Of a stretch of 64,000 nucleotides of DNA, positions 35,732 through 44,766 are shown one piece after another. Position 1 is the stretch's first letter. Every line of letters begins with the position of its first letter. Under the pieces are notes generated by a model that was not told where the DNA came from, did not search any database, and worked only from the letters and a program-made list of their open reading frames with translations. Where the stretch lies: contig NZ_JACRSR010000007.1 of the NCBI RefSeq assembly GCF_014384795.1, positions 4,982 through 68,981 of the forward strand. The letters are read 5' to 3'. The stretch comes from Gehongia tenuis. GTDB taxonomy: Bacteria > Bacillota > Clostridia > Christensenellales > NSJ-53. Made by a program: the position numbers and the translations under genes.

Positions 35732-36652
35732 TTAACCTTTTAAAAAGCCTTCGATAATCTTCTCTTCCGCCTCTTCCTCGGTGAGTCCCAAGGTCTTCAG
35801 CTTCAGAATCTGTTCGCCGGCGATTTTGCCGATGGCCGCTTCATGAATGAGGGCGGCATCGATGTGCCCGGCGTAAAGCTCGGGGGTCGCACTGACCGTA
35901 CCATGGCCGACCAGGATTGCATCACACTCCGAATGCCCTGTGCATCGGTTATTCCCACGAATAATCGAACGATACTCCTGATGGGATTCATCCCGAGCCA
36001 CCGAACGGGAGATGAGGTCCACCCCCGCGTCTTCACCCTGCAAAGCTACCTCAAAATCGGTTTTAGCCGTCTCACTGCCTCCGGTCATGAGCCTCTCATG
36101 GATGATCAGTTTGGAACGCGCCGCCAGCAGCGCCCCCGTTTTTCGGACGGTGCTGTCCACACCGCGGATCTGCGTTGTGTCCATCTCCATCACGGCGCCC
36201 TCTTCCAGCTCAATTCGGGTTACGGGATCGATTTTCTTGAGGCCCGTCCCCTTGCCGGTGCCGATATGCTTTTCCTTGTACAGCACATGGGCGCCCTTGC
36301 CCACGTAAAAGCGATGAATGCCGTTATGCCGCGCCTCCTCCTCGTTGTCCGTGTGCACGCCGCATCCCGCCACAATGGTCACATCCGCGCCATCGGCAAT
36401 GTAAAAGTCGTTATATACCAGATCGTCAATGTTGCCATGGGTGACGCAGGCCGGGATATATACCGTCTCACCCTGCGCCTCCGGAAGCACATGGATAACC
36501 AGCCCCGGTCCATCGGTCTTGTTTTCAATCTTGATATGCTCGGAAGACTGCCGCCCCGCGCATCCGCCATCCTCCCGGATATTGAACGCGCCATCAAAAA
36601 CGCCCGACCAATCGGAAACCAAACCCAGCAGAGTTTCAGTGATCTTATTCAC
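35732..36652 (-). CDS. SufB/SufD-family Fe-S scaffold protein (short form)
   Basis: A 306-residue SufB/D beta-helix protein, shorter than SufB (about 465) or SufD (about 420). GAVMEMDTTQIRGVDSTVRKTGALL and RSIIRGNNRCTGHSECDAILVGHGTVSATPELYAGHIDAALIHEAAIGKI are conserved SufB/D core segments. Cysteines in ACVTHG, GCGV and CTGHSEC are candidate cluster ligands. With SufC alone it forms a two-gene system resembling the minimal SUF systems described in anaerobes and archaea. The GTG start at 36652 is chosen because AAGGAGG lies 9 bases upstream. It overlaps the sufC stop (GTGAATAA). Confidence 0.88.
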   Translation of the reverse strand: MNKITETLLGLVSDWSGVFDGAFNIREDGGCAGRQSSEHIKIENKTDGPGLVIHVLPEAQGETVYIPACVTHGNIDDLVYNDFYIADGADVTIVAGCGVHTDNEEEARHNGIHRFYVGKGAHVLYKEKHIGTGKGTGLKKIDPVTRIELEEGAVMEMDTTQIRGVDSTVRKTGALLAARSKLIIHERLMTGGSETAKTDFEVALQGEDAGVDLISRSVARDESHQEYRSIIRGNNRCTGHSECDAILVGHGTVSATPELYAGHIDAALIHEAAIGKIAGEQILKLKTLGLTEEEAEEKIIEGFLKG

Positions 36653-37376
36653 GGCAGAATACCTCCTTCCTGGGGCATTGGGATGCCACTTCGCCCTCCA
36701 GCAGCTCGGGCAGCACCCGATCCCTGGGCCCATCCATCCGCACCTCTCCATCGGCAATGACCACGATTTTATCCGCGATCTCCAAAATTCTCTCCTGGTG
36801 AGAAATGATGAGCAGCGCTTCCGAGGTCTGGCCCTTCATCTCCTGGAATACATCAATGAGCCCGGAGAAGCTCCATAGATCGATGCCCGCCTCCGGCTCG
36901 TCAAAAATGGCCACCCGGATACCCTGCCGGGCCAGCACCGAAGCAATCTCAATGCGCTTGATTTCACCGCCGGACAGGCTGGCGCTCACCTCACGGTCCA
37001 TATAATCCCGGGCGCAGAGTCCGACTTGTCCCAAAATCTCACAAAGCCTCGGCTCCTCCAGCGTGCCGCCTGCGGCAAGCTCCAAAAGATCCCGAACCGT
37101 GAGTCCCTTAAACCGAACGGGCTGCTGAAAAGCATAGGCGATGCCCTTTTGCGCCCGCTGCGTGATATCAAGGTCCGTAATGTCCTCACCGGCCAACAAA
37201 ATCCGTCCGGACGTGGGCTTTTCCAGACCCGCAGCCAATTTGGCAAGGGAGGTCTTGCCCCCGCCGTTGGGACCGGTCACCACAGTCAATTTGCCCATGG
37301 GCGCCGTCAAATCCACGTTCTTTAAGATGGTCTCTCCCGTTGGCAGCGTCCAGTTGATATGGCTCATGGTTAACAT
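36645..37376 (-). CDS. sufC: SufC-type Fe-S assembly ATPase
   Basis: A 243-residue ABC ATPase. Walker A is VTGPNGGGKTSLAKL, signature ASLSGGEIKRIEIASVL, Walker B VAIFDEPEAGIDLWS; the LSGGE plus 'DEPEAGID' combination is characteristic of SufC. It powers cluster assembly on the SufB-like scaffold encoded next. Start at 37376, since AAGGAG lies 8 bases upstream; the longer in-frame extension overlaps ddh. No sufS, sufU, sufE or second sufB/D gene is present. Confidence 0.93.
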   Translation of the reverse strand: MLTMSHINWTLPTGETILKNVDLTAPMGKLTVVTGPNGGGKTSLAKLAAGLEKPTSGRILLAGEDITDLDITQRAQKGIAYAFQQPVRFKGLTVRDLLELAAGGTLEEPRLCEILGQVGLCARDYMDREVSASLSGGEIKRIEIASVLARQGIRVAIFDEPEAGIDLWSFSGLIDVFQEMKGQTSEALLIISHQERILEIADKIVVIADGEVRMDGPRDRVLPELLEGEVASQCPRKEVFCRE

Positions 37377-37423
37377 AGTACTTACTCCTTCATTGATCGA
37401 ACGGCTGTTGACCGCCCGCTGTC

Positions 37424-38329
37424 TTATACCAGCTTTTTCACCCATCCATCCCGATCTCCGGGCAGATAATCCACAGGAGGAATTTCGATCATGGTATAGC
37501 ATCCCGGTTCCTGGCGCAAACAAGCCCTGGCGCAGGAAATCATGATCTGAGAGGTCAGCGCCGGATTATTGATACGCATATTGAATTCCACATATTGGTT
37601 ATGGGTGGCACCGCTGGAACCCTGCCGGACCAGATGCACTCCATGGCCCACATCCTGAACCTCGGCCACATCCTCCACCTCGATCACATGGGTTTCATCA
37701 TGGACAAAATAGGGATCGGCTTTGATCCTGGCGGCCACATCCTCCAAAGACGCTCCCGGCTCCAGTTCCACGTACACCATGCGCTTATGGATGCCGTCCC
37801 CCTGGGGCATGGTCATGGACAGCGCATTTTTAACGCCTTCAATAGCTTTTACCGCCACGGTGTGACCCATACTCATGCCGGGCCCGAAATTGGTGTAGCT
37901 AAGGCCTCTTGGCAGCATGGCCATCATCAGTGCGCGCACCACCGAATCGCTTCCCGGATCCCAACCGGCGGAAAGCACCGCAGTCCTGCCGGCCGCCTTC
38001 GCCGCCGCATCCAGCCTCTTTTTCGTATCAAGAATATCCGTATGGATATCAAAACTGTCCACCGTATTCATGCCCAGCGCCAGGCAGCGTTTGGCAAACT
38101 CCGGTACGCTTCTTGAAGGCACGCAGAGAATCGCTACATCCGCTTCGCCCTTAAAATCCTCCGGCGCGGCTTTGATGGAAACACCCTCAAGCTCTGCCGG
38201 CGGCTTGTCCGTTTGAGAAAGACTCCCGCTGGCAAGCCCCGCCAATTCCATATCCTTTGCTTGTCTCAGGGCCTGCAGCGCCATCCTGCCCACGTTGCCA
38301 TAGCCCACGATAAGTACTTTAATCGGCAT
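37424..38329 (-). CDS. ddh: meso-Diaminopimelate D-dehydrogenase
   Basis: A 301-residue NADP-dependent Ddh. N-terminal Rossmann MPIKVLIVGYGNVGRMALQAL, LCVPSRSVPEFAKRCLALGMNTVDSFDIH, then AGWDPGSDSVVRALMMAMLPRG and TNFGPGMSMGHTVAVKAIEGVKNALSMTMP, which are signature segments of the enzyme. NQYVEFNMRINNPALTSQIM is also conserved. It aminates L-tetrahydrodipicolinate directly to meso-DAP, giving a one-step route to the peptidoglycan cross-linking residue and lysine. Start at 38329 with AGGAGG 8 bases upstream; the 26-residue upstream extension is not used. Confidence 0.95.
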   Translation of the reverse strand: MPIKVLIVGYGNVGRMALQALRQAKDMELAGLASGSLSQTDKPPAELEGVSIKAAPEDFKGEADVAILCVPSRSVPEFAKRCLALGMNTVDSFDIHTDILDTKKRLDAAAKAAGRTAVLSAGWDPGSDSVVRALMMAMLPRGLSYTNFGPGMSMGHTVAVKAIEGVKNALSMTMPQGDGIHKRMVYVELEPGASLEDVAARIKADPYFVHDETHVIEVEDVAEVQDVGHGVHLVRQGSSGATHNQYVEFNMRINNPALTSQIMISCARACLRQEPGCYTMIEIPPVDYLPGDRDGWVKKLV

Positions 38330-38485
38330 GTCAATCGCCTCCTGATCTTTGGTTTCTGCTTCATTATAACCACATTTATCGAGGTGTGTAAAATCAATTT
38401 TTGACATAAAAATGGGGCCCAGCAGTTGACAGCTTTATAGATAGGAAACTATAATGAACCAACAAATCAGCAAAGGAGCAAGACG

Positions 38486-39037
38486 ATGCCTGATCAGATC
38501 TTACAGATTGCCACCCGAATCAAGGATTTGCGGGAGATTGAGGATGTTTCCGTCGAGACGTTGGCCCAGGAATTCAATATCGATCCGGAAACTTACCGCC
38601 AATACGAAAGCGGTCAGATTGATATCCCCATCAGCTTCCTGATTCAGGTTGCCCAGCGCTTCAAGGTTGAATTCACCACCCTGATGACCGGTGACGAGCC
38701 TAAACTTCACATTTACAACGTATGCCGCGCTGGCAAGGGTGTACGGGTGGAGCGGCGCAAGGCTTACGACTACAAGAATCTCGCCTACCATATGATCCGC
38801 AAAAAATGCGAGCCCTTCTTCGTAACCGTCGATCCAAACAAGGTCAAGGCCTTTAGCTTGGACAGCCATCCTGGTCAGGAATTCGATTATGTGCTGGAAG
38901 GCACCATGAAAATCAGGATCCACAACAAGGAGTTGGTCTTGAACGCCGGTGACTCCATCTATTTTGATTCTTCCTACAAGCATGGAATGATGGCTGTTGG
39001 CGATAAGATGGTTAAATTCCTCGCCATCGTCCTGTAA
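38486..39037 (+). CDS. HTH (XRE)-cupin transcriptional regulator
   Basis: A 183-residue protein: HTH at about residues 8-62 ([32 protein letters not shown]), then a cupin at about 110-183 ([41 protein letters not shown]) with HPGxEF and the second-motif histidine. Such regulators sense a small ligand in the cupin. The gene lies 31 bp before an acyl-CoA synthetase gene on the same strand, a frequent pair in gut Clostridia. It probably controls it (inference). ATG start; AAAGGAGCAAGACG upstream. Confidence 0.9.
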   Translation: MPDQILQIATRIKDLREIEDVSVETLAQEFNIDPETYRQYESGQIDIPISFLIQVAQRFKVEFTTLMTGDEPKLHIYNVCRAGKGVRVERRKAYDYKNLAYHMIRKKCEPFFVTVDPNKVKAFSLDSHPGQEFDYVLEGTMKIRIHNKELVLNAGDSIYFDSSYKHGMMAVGDKMVKFLAIVL

Positions 39038-39068
39038 CATCATTTCGCTTGAAGGGAGCTATAAGTAT

Positions 39069-40739
39069 ATGCAGCTTATCGATCGATACGTGAATCGAAC
39101 GGATTTTAAAGACTACGATGACTTTTATAACAACTATCGTCTGAACGTGCCCGAGCGCTTCAATTTTGCCTACGATATCGTGGACGAGTATGCCCGGATC
39201 GAGCCGGACAAGATGGCTATGGTCTGGTGCAACCCAGAGGGCGAAGAACACGCCTTCACCTTTGCTGATATGAAGCGGATGAGCGATAAGGCGGCGAACT
39301 TCTTTTTGAGCCTTGGCATCAAAAAGGGCGATATCGTCATGACGCTGCTCAAGCGCCGGTACGAATTTTGGTTCATCATTCTGGCGCTGCACAAGATCGG
39401 TGCCGTGATTATTCCCGCCACGCACCAGCTGACCAAGAAGGACCTGGTCTACCGTTTTCAGGCCTCCTCGGCTAAAGCGGTTGTGTCGGTCAATGAGGAT
39501 TACATCGTGGGCGAGGTGGAAAAAGCCGTTCCCGAATCCCCCACCCTGCAGCATAAAATTTTGGTGAACGGGGAGCGGGAGGGCTGGCTGGATTTTGCCA
39601 GCAATGTGGAAAAGGCGAGCGACAACCTTGCCATCCCGGAAGCGGAACTGCCCTGCAACGAGGACATGATGCTCATTTATTTCACGTCCGGCACCTCCGG
39701 TTTTCCCAAAATGGCCGCCCACAACTATCTCTACCCCTTCGGCCACATCATCACCGCCAAGTTCTGGCAGCAGGTTGAAGAAAACTGCCTGCACCTGACG
39801 GTGGCGGACACCGGCTGGGCCAAATGCGCCTGGGGCAAGATCTACGGTCAGTGGATGTGCGGCGCCTGCCAGTTCGTCTACGATTTTGATAAGTTCGATC
39901 CGAAGGATATGTGCGAAATCATTCAAAAGTACAAGCTCGCCTCCTTTTGTGCGCCGCCCACCATCTACCGCTTCCTTATCAAGGAGGATCTGTCAAAGTA
40001 CGATTTTTCCAGCCTGCGGCATGCGGCGGTGGCCGGCGAGCCCCTCAACCCCGAAGTTTTTGAGCAGTTCAAGCGGGTGACCGGACTGACCATCTATGAA
40101 GGTTTCGGACAGACCGAGGAGTCGGTCATGCTCGCCACCTTCCCCTATTTTGAGCCCCGTCCAGGCTCCATGGGCAGGCCTTCCCCCGGTTTCGATGTGG
40201 ATCTGGTGGGCGACGACCTGCAGCCGGTGGATATCGGTGAAGAGGGCCAGATTGTGGTGCGCACCGATAAACATAAGCCCGAAGGCCTTTTTATGGGTTA
40301 TTACCGGGACGAGGAGAAAACGAAGGCCGCATGGCACGACGGCATGTATTTCACCGGGGATATGGCCTGGCGGGATGAGGATGGATTCTTCTGGTTTGTG
40401 GGCCGGGCGGACGACGTGATCAAAAGCTCCGGCTACCGGATCGGCCCCTTTGAAGTGGAAAGCGCGCTCATGGAACATCCGGCCGTGCTGGAATGCGCCA
40501 TCACCGGCGCCCCCCATCCGGTGCGGGGCCAGGTGGTCAAAGCCACTGTGGTGCTCGCTCGGGGCTATGCGCCCAGCGATGAGCTCAAACGGGAGCTGCA
40601 GGAGCATGTGAAGCATGCCACCGCCCCGTACAAATATCCCCGCATCGTGGAATTCGTGGAGGAGCTTCCCAAGACCATCAGCGGCAAAATCCGACGCGTG
40701 CAGCTTCGCCATGAAAGCCAGCATGGAAGACCCCAATAA
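39069..40739 (+). CDS. AMP-forming acyl-CoA synthetase (medium-chain/acetyl-CoA-synthetase-like)
   Basis: A 556-residue ANL-superfamily ligase. P-loop [22 protein letters not shown]/adenine motif [52 protein letters not shown] (hinge) and the C-terminal catalytic lysine in [14 protein letters not shown]. It activates a carboxylic acid to the acyl-adenylate and acyl-CoA. The overall pattern fits the medium-chain (MACS) group; the natural acid is unknown. Start at 39069 ([20 protein letters not shown]), GAAGGGAG about 11 bases upstream. A strong terminator follows. Confidence 0.92.
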   Translation: MQLIDRYVNRTDFKDYDDFYNNYRLNVPERFNFAYDIVDEYARIEPDKMAMVWCNPEGEEHAFTFADMKRMSDKAANFFLSLGIKKGDIVMTLLKRRYEFWFIILALHKIGAVIIPATHQLTKKDLVYRFQASSAKAVVSVNEDYIVGEVEKAVPESPTLQHKILVNGEREGWLDFASNVEKASDNLAIPEAELPCNEDMMLIYFTSGTSGFPKMAAHNYLYPFGHIITAKFWQQVEENCLHLTVADTGWAKCAWGKIYGQWMCGACQFVYDFDKFDPKDMCEIIQKYKLASFCAPPTIYRFLIKEDLSKYDFSSLRHAAVAGEPLNPEVFEQFKRVTGLTIYEGFGQTEESVMLATFPYFEPRPGSMGRPSPGFDVDLVGDDLQPVDIGEEGQIVVRTDKHKPEGLFMGYYRDEEKTKAAWHDGMYFTGDMAWRDEDGFFWFVGRADDVIKSSGYRIGPFEVESALMEHPAVLECAITGAPHPVRGQVVKATVVLARGYAPSDELKRELQEHVKHATAPYKYPRIVEFVEELPKTISGKIRRVQLRHESQHGRPQ

Positions 40740-40749
40740 TAACACTTTG

Positions 40750-40780
40750 AAAACGGAGAATTCATTTCTCCGTTTTTTTA
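40750..40780 (+). terminator. Terminator after the acyl-CoA synthetase gene
   Basis: AAACGGAGAA pairs with TTCTCCGTTT across a short loop, followed by a T-run (through 40779). Confidence 0.88.
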
Positions 40781-40810
40781 TTGACTTTCACCCCTTTTTC
40801 CCTGTACACT
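40781..40810 (+). promoter_or_regulatory. Candidate promoter for the ABC exporter operon
   Basis: TTGACT (40781-40786), 18 bp, TACACT (40805-40810), directly after the preceding terminator and 28 bases before the ATG. Confidence 0.5.
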
Positions 40811-40837
40811 GATCCCACAAAACTTAGGAGGAAATTC

Positions 40838-41551
40838 ATGCTTGAGATCATCGATTTGACCAAGAAATACGATAGATCCTTGGCCGTGGATCATTTAAAC
40901 CTGACCGTTGAGTCAGGAGAAATTGGTGTGCTGCTGGGACCCAACGGAGCCGGCAAGAGCACCACCATCAAGTGTATTGCAGGCCTGCTGCGGTTCAAGG
41001 GCGAGGTCCGCATCTGCGGATACGGCAATAAGACCCTCGAAGCCAAACGGCGTCTTGGCTATGTGCCGGAGATGCCGGTCATGTATGAATATCTGACGGT
41101 ACGGGAGCATCTGGAATTCATTGCACGCGCCTATCGTGTCCCCGATTGGGAAAAAAGCGCTGAGGAACTGATGGAGCGCTTTGAACTTCTGGACAAAGCC
41201 GGCAAGACTGGCCGCGAGCTATCCAAGGGTATGCAGCAAAAGGTCAGCGTCTGCTGCGCTCTTTTGCCAAAGCCCGAGCTCCTGCTCTTTGATGAGCCCT
41301 TGGTGGGACTCGATCCCAAAGCCATCAAGGAAATCAAGACCATTTTTCAGGAACTGAAAGCGGAGGGCCGCACCATTCTGGTCAGCACCCATATCCTGGA
41401 CACCATGGAGAACTTCTGGGACCGGACCATGATCATGATGAACGGAAAGGTGGCGGCAAGCCGCACCAAGGCTGAGGTGGACGCCCAAAACGAATCCCTG
41501 GAGGATCTGTTCTTCGCGATCACCGAGGGCGAGAAGGAGGCGACCCCATGA
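40838..41551 (+). CDS. ABC transporter ATP-binding protein
   Basis: A 237-residue ATPase: Walker A LLGPNGAGKSTTIKCI, a slightly degenerate signature LSKGMQQKVSV, Walker B LLLFDEPLVGLDP and the switch histidine in ILVSTHILDTME. The layout is that of single-domain exporter ATPases (ABC-2/CcmA-like). It is coupled by ATGA overlap to the membrane subunit encoded next. Start at 40838 with TTAGGAGG 6 bases upstream. Confidence 0.94.
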   Translation: MLEIIDLTKKYDRSLAVDHLNLTVESGEIGVLLGPNGAGKSTTIKCIAGLLRFKGEVRICGYGNKTLEAKRRLGYVPEMPVMYEYLTVREHLEFIARAYRVPDWEKSAEELMERFELLDKAGKTGRELSKGMQQKVSVCCALLPKPELLLFDEPLVGLDPKAIKEIKTIFQELKAEGRTILVSTHILDTMENFWDRTMIMMNGKVAASRTKAEVDAQNESLEDLFFAITEGEKEATP

Positions 41552-43098
41552 GCGCCCTAGGCTATCTTGTTCGCCGCAATATCATCAACCGTTTGAAAAA
41601 TATTTTGCATAAGCCCGGCCTTTTGATCTTCTATATCATTATTATCGGCTGCCTGGTCTTCTCCATGTTTGCCGGTGAAAGCGGTGATATCCATGCCGCC
41701 GGCCTTGAAGAGTATCTTGAACCGCTGGCTATGGTGCTGTTCGTCTGGATTGTTCTCTCCTGCCTTAAGGCGGGCACGTCCCGCGGCGCCACACTCTTTT
41801 CCATGGCCGACGTAAATCTGCTTTTCACAGCGCCCGTGGACCCCCGGCGCACCCTTCTTTATGGCATTGTACAGCAGATGGGCATGGTCCTCATCACACT
41901 GTTTGTCTTTATCTGCCAGATTCCCAACCTCAAGAACTTTTTCGGTCTGCCGGTGGAGCAGTCCATCATCCTGCTTCTCATCGCCACAGTGCTCATCTTC
42001 CTCGGGCGGCTTTTAACCATGCTGGTCTACGCCTTTGCGGCGGGCAATTCCAAGCGCATCCGCATCATGAAGGGTCTGTTCTATCTATGTCTGGCGGCAG
42101 TGGTGCTTTCCGTTCTTCTGCCCCTTATGGACACGCAGAGCCTCGCTGGAACAGCGCAGGCCTTCTATGATAATCCAGTAATCCGCTGGTTTCCCATTGC
42201 CGGATGGTTCGCCCAGACGGCGCTGGGCCTGATGACAGGCACCCTGCCCATCCTGCCTTTGGTGCTGTCCCTCGGCTCCATCGTCCTTGTCATCGCGGGT
42301 CTTCTCACCGTTCAGCCGGACTATTTCGAGGACGTGCTGCAAAATAGCGAGTACACTCAAAAGATCAGGGATGCCGCCAAGAGCGGCCAGGTGCAGAGCA
42401 CCTCCACACGCAAGATCCGCATCAGCCGGGAGGGCATTCACGGCGGATCGGGAGCCGGAGTTTTTCTCCGGATGCACCTCATCAGTCTTCGCCGGAAAGG
42501 CTTTTTCCTCTTCGACGGTTTTACCCTGTTCTATATTCTGGTGTCCGTTTGCGCCTACTGGCTTTTTTCTGAAAGCTATTCCATCGCCCTGTCCCTGTTC
42601 ATGTGCGTGTACCTTTACAGTCTGCTCATGGGCAACGGACCGGCTCTGCAGGAGCTCACCCGCCCCTACATCTATCTGGTCCCGGATACTCCCTGGCGCA
42701 AATGCCTTTATCTATCCCTGTCCAACGTCATCAAGTGTATAACCGACGGTATTTTAATCTTTGGACTCACCGCGCTGATCCACGGCATATTCTGGGTGGA
42801 AGCCGCCCTGTGCGTAATCGCCTTTGGCACCTTCAGCCTGGTTTCCTCCGCCAACAATCTGCTGGTCTCCCGCATTCTGGCTGACTCCCACAGAAACGGC
42901 CTGGTGCTGATGGCCTATTTCCTGTTTGAGATTCTGCTCATTCTGCCGGGTATCCTGGCCTTCATTCTCCTGCCCATGGCACTGCCCGCGCTTGGCGTGT
43001 ACGGCGGATATGCGGCCATGATCCTCATCAATACGGGCATCGGTTTTCTGGTGCTGTTCCTCTGCCGGGGCATTCTGCACAATATGGAAACCACGTAA
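41548..43098 (+). CDS. Putative ABC exporter membrane subunit
   Basis: A 516-residue membrane protein with about 11-12 hydrophobic helices in two groups, separated by a charged stretch (about 265-305: PDYFEDVLQNSEYTQKIRDAAKSG). MADVNLLFTAPVDPRRTLLYGIVQQMG is the conserved 'PV/A' cytosolic loop seen in the Pfam family of putative ABC exporters from Bacillota. The substrate is unknown. It overlaps the ATPase gene by 4 bp, so the two form one transporter. Confidence 0.87.
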   Translation: MSALGYLVRRNIINRLKNILHKPGLLIFYIIIIGCLVFSMFAGESGDIHAAGLEEYLEPLAMVLFVWIVLSCLKAGTSRGATLFSMADVNLLFTAPVDPRRTLLYGIVQQMGMVLITLFVFICQIPNLKNFFGLPVEQSIILLLIATVLIFLGRLLTMLVYAFAAGNSKRIRIMKGLFYLCLAAVVLSVLLPLMDTQSLAGTAQAFYDNPVIRWFPIAGWFAQTALGLMTGTLPILPLVLSLGSIVLVIAGLLTVQPDYFEDVLQNSEYTQKIRDAAKSGQVQSTSTRKIRISREGIHGGSGAGVFLRMHLISLRRKGFFLFDGFTLFYILVSVCAYWLFSESYSIALSLFMCVYLYSLLMGNGPALQELTRPYIYLVPDTPWRKCLYLSLSNVIKCITDGILIFGLTALIHGIFWVEAALCVIAFGTFSLVSSANNLLVSRILADSHRNGLVLMAYFLFEILLILPGILAFILLPMALPALGVYGGYAAMILINTGIGFLVLFLCRGILHNMETT

Positions 43099-43110
43099 GG
43101 GGGAAAAATT

Positions 43111-43581
43111 GTGGGCCATTTGGGGTTTTCCTACGTTGGGCTGATCTATCTATTGCTGCTGTTTATCCCCAACCTCGTCTGGGCCAGACACATGCCGCCC
43201 GGCTACTCTGTGCGGGAGGAGAAACGTATCCTAAAAGGCTTTGAAAAGGTCGGTCAGGTGCTGATCACCTCTTGCGCCCTTATCTTCTCCGACTTCAATC
43301 TCCGCCCTTTCTCTCCGTGGAGCCTGTGGCTTGTGCTGTCCTTCTTGTCCATGGTGATTTATGAGGCCTGCTGGCTCAGATATTTTAAAAGACCCACGCT
43401 TCCAGCCATGTATGCCCCCTTGGGGTTGATTCCCGTGCCGCTCGCAAGCCTGCCGGTCCTCGCCTTTTTGCTGCTGGGCATCTATGGAAAGGTGATATGG
43501 CTCGTTCTTGCCGCGCTTATCCTTGGCATTGGACATATCGGTATCCACATCCAGCATTTTCAGACCTTAAAAAGACAATAA
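43111..43581 (+). CDS. Small polytopic membrane protein, unknown function
   Basis: A 156-residue protein with about five hydrophobic segments (FSYVGLIYLLLLFIPNLVWA; ITSCALIFS; SLWLVLSFLSMVIYEACWL; the 110-125 region; VIWLVLAALILGIGHIGIHI). I do not recognise the family beyond its occurrence in Bacillota. It is 12 bp downstream of the ABC exporter and probably co-transcribed. GTG start at 43111 with AAGGGGG upstream. A bidirectional terminator follows. Confidence 0.75.
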   Translation: MGHLGFSYVGLIYLLLLFIPNLVWARHMPPGYSVREEKRILKGFEKVGQVLITSCALIFSDFNLRPFSPWSLWLVLSFLSMVIYEACWLRYFKRPTLPAMYAPLGLIPVPLASLPVLAFLLLGIYGKVIWLVLAALILGIGHIGIHIQHFQTLKRQ

Positions 43582-43612
43582 AAAAAGCCCTCCTGCGGAG
43601 GGCTCCTTTTTT
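43581..43612. terminator. Bidirectional terminator
   Basis: AGCCCTCC/GGAGGGCT stem (43586-43604) with a three-base loop, A-run before and T-run after. It serves the + membrane-protein operon and the - cupin operon. Confidence 0.88.
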
Positions 43613-43961
43613 AGCCGTTGGTGATGACCACAGCCACAAATTTCAGCGTTTCCTCGCCCACAGCCTCGATGCTGTGGCCCATGCCGTCGTTGGTCTGCAG
43701 GGTGTCCCCCGGCTTCAAAATACATTCCTTTTCATTGTTGTCGTTCACCTTGGCCCGGCCTTCCAGAATGTAGTAAACCTCGGCCTCATTGTTATGCACA
43801 TGGTAACCGATGCCGGAACCGGGCTCCAGCTCGATCACGCCGAACACACGGCAATGGGGCAGGGATGAGGTTTCCACAATGGTCTTGGTGATGGTCGTGC
43901 CGTAGCCGCCCCACTTGTGCTCTGAAGCATCCACCTTGCGGTCCTTGGGCTCAATAATCAT
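43611..43961 (-). CDS. Small cupin-fold protein
   Basis: A 116-residue single-domain cupin: VIELEPGSGIGYHVHNNEAEVYYILEGRAKV (motif 1, with G-H-H-E metal ligands) and ILKPGDTLQTNDGMGHSIEAVG (motif 2 His). The metal ligands look intact, so it may be an isomerase-, dioxygenase- or sensor-like cupin; the specific role is unknown. It overlaps the coaX stop by 4 bp and is the last gene of the ECF/coaX unit. Confidence 0.88.
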   Translation of the reverse strand: MIIEPKDRKVDASEHKWGGYGTTITKTIVETSSLPHCRVFGVIELEPGSGIGYHVHNNEAEVYYILEGRAKVNDNNEKECILKPGDTLQTNDGMGHSIEAVGEETLKFVAVVITNG

Positions 43962-44743
43962 GATAAAACGCCTCCTTCCACATTGCGCCGGTACAGAATC
44001 TGCAAACCCTTCAGCGTGAGCAGCTTATCCACATGGTCGATCACTTTGGACTCGGAGGCAATGAGCTTTGCCATACCGCCGGTTGCGATGACCTTCACGC
44101 CATCCTGCTTCATCTCCGTTTTCATGCGGCCCACGATATAATCCACCTGACCGATGTAGCCGTAGACGATGCCCGCCTGCATGCCGGATATGGTGTTCTT
44201 GCAAAGAACACCCGGGGGCTTGATGAGCTCCACTTTGGGCAGCCGGGCGGCGTGTTCATGAAGCGCTTCCAGAGCCACCTTGATACCTGGACAGATGGTC
44301 CCGCCCATAAAATCTCCCTTGCCCGATACCGCACCAAAGGTGGTCGCGGTGCCAAAGTCGATGGTGATGCAGGGTCCTCCATACACCTCATAGGCTGCGA
44401 CAGCATTGCAGATGCGGTCCGCGCCCACCGCCCGCGGCGAATCATAGAGGATATTGATGCCCGTTTTAATGCCGGGCCCCACCACCAGCGGTTCCACCTC
44501 AAAAAAGGTTTTAATCATTCGCTCCAATGTATAGTTGAGGGAGGGCACCACTGAGCTTAAAATGGCTCCATCCACATCCTTGGGCCGAAGCCCAAGGAAG
44601 CGGAAAAATTCCACCGCCGCCAGTCCATACTCATCGGAGGTCTTGTTCCAGTCCGTCTCCATCCTCCAGGATTTGATGAGCCGGACACCTTCATAGACGC
44701 CGATCTTGATGTTGGTGTTCCCTGCGTCAACCGCTAAAAACAT
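43958..44743 (-). CDS. coaX: Type III pantothenate kinase
   Basis: A 261-residue CoaX of the ASKHA fold. Phosphate-1 loop FLAVDAGNTNIKIGVYEG, SSVVPSLNYTLERMI, GADRICNAVAAYEVYGGPCITIDFGTATTFG and PGIKVALEALHEHAARLPKVEL are all conserved. It catalyses the first step of CoA synthesis and is insensitive to CoA feedback. The gene upstream encodes an ECF S component 23 bp away, suggesting pantothenate salvage coupled to phosphorylation. Confidence 0.95.
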   Translation of the reverse strand: MFLAVDAGNTNIKIGVYEGVRLIKSWRMETDWNKTSDEYGLAAVEFFRFLGLRPKDVDGAILSSVVPSLNYTLERMIKTFFEVEPLVVGPGIKTGINILYDSPRAVGADRICNAVAAYEVYGGPCITIDFGTATTFGAVSGKGDFMGGTICPGIKVALEALHEHAARLPKVELIKPPGVLCKNTISGMQAGIVYGYIGQVDYIVGRMKTEMKQDGVKVIATGGMAKLIASESKVIDHVDKLLTLKGLQILYRRNVEGGVLS

Positions 44744-44766
44744 CTTATGCCTCCCCCATCGTATCT

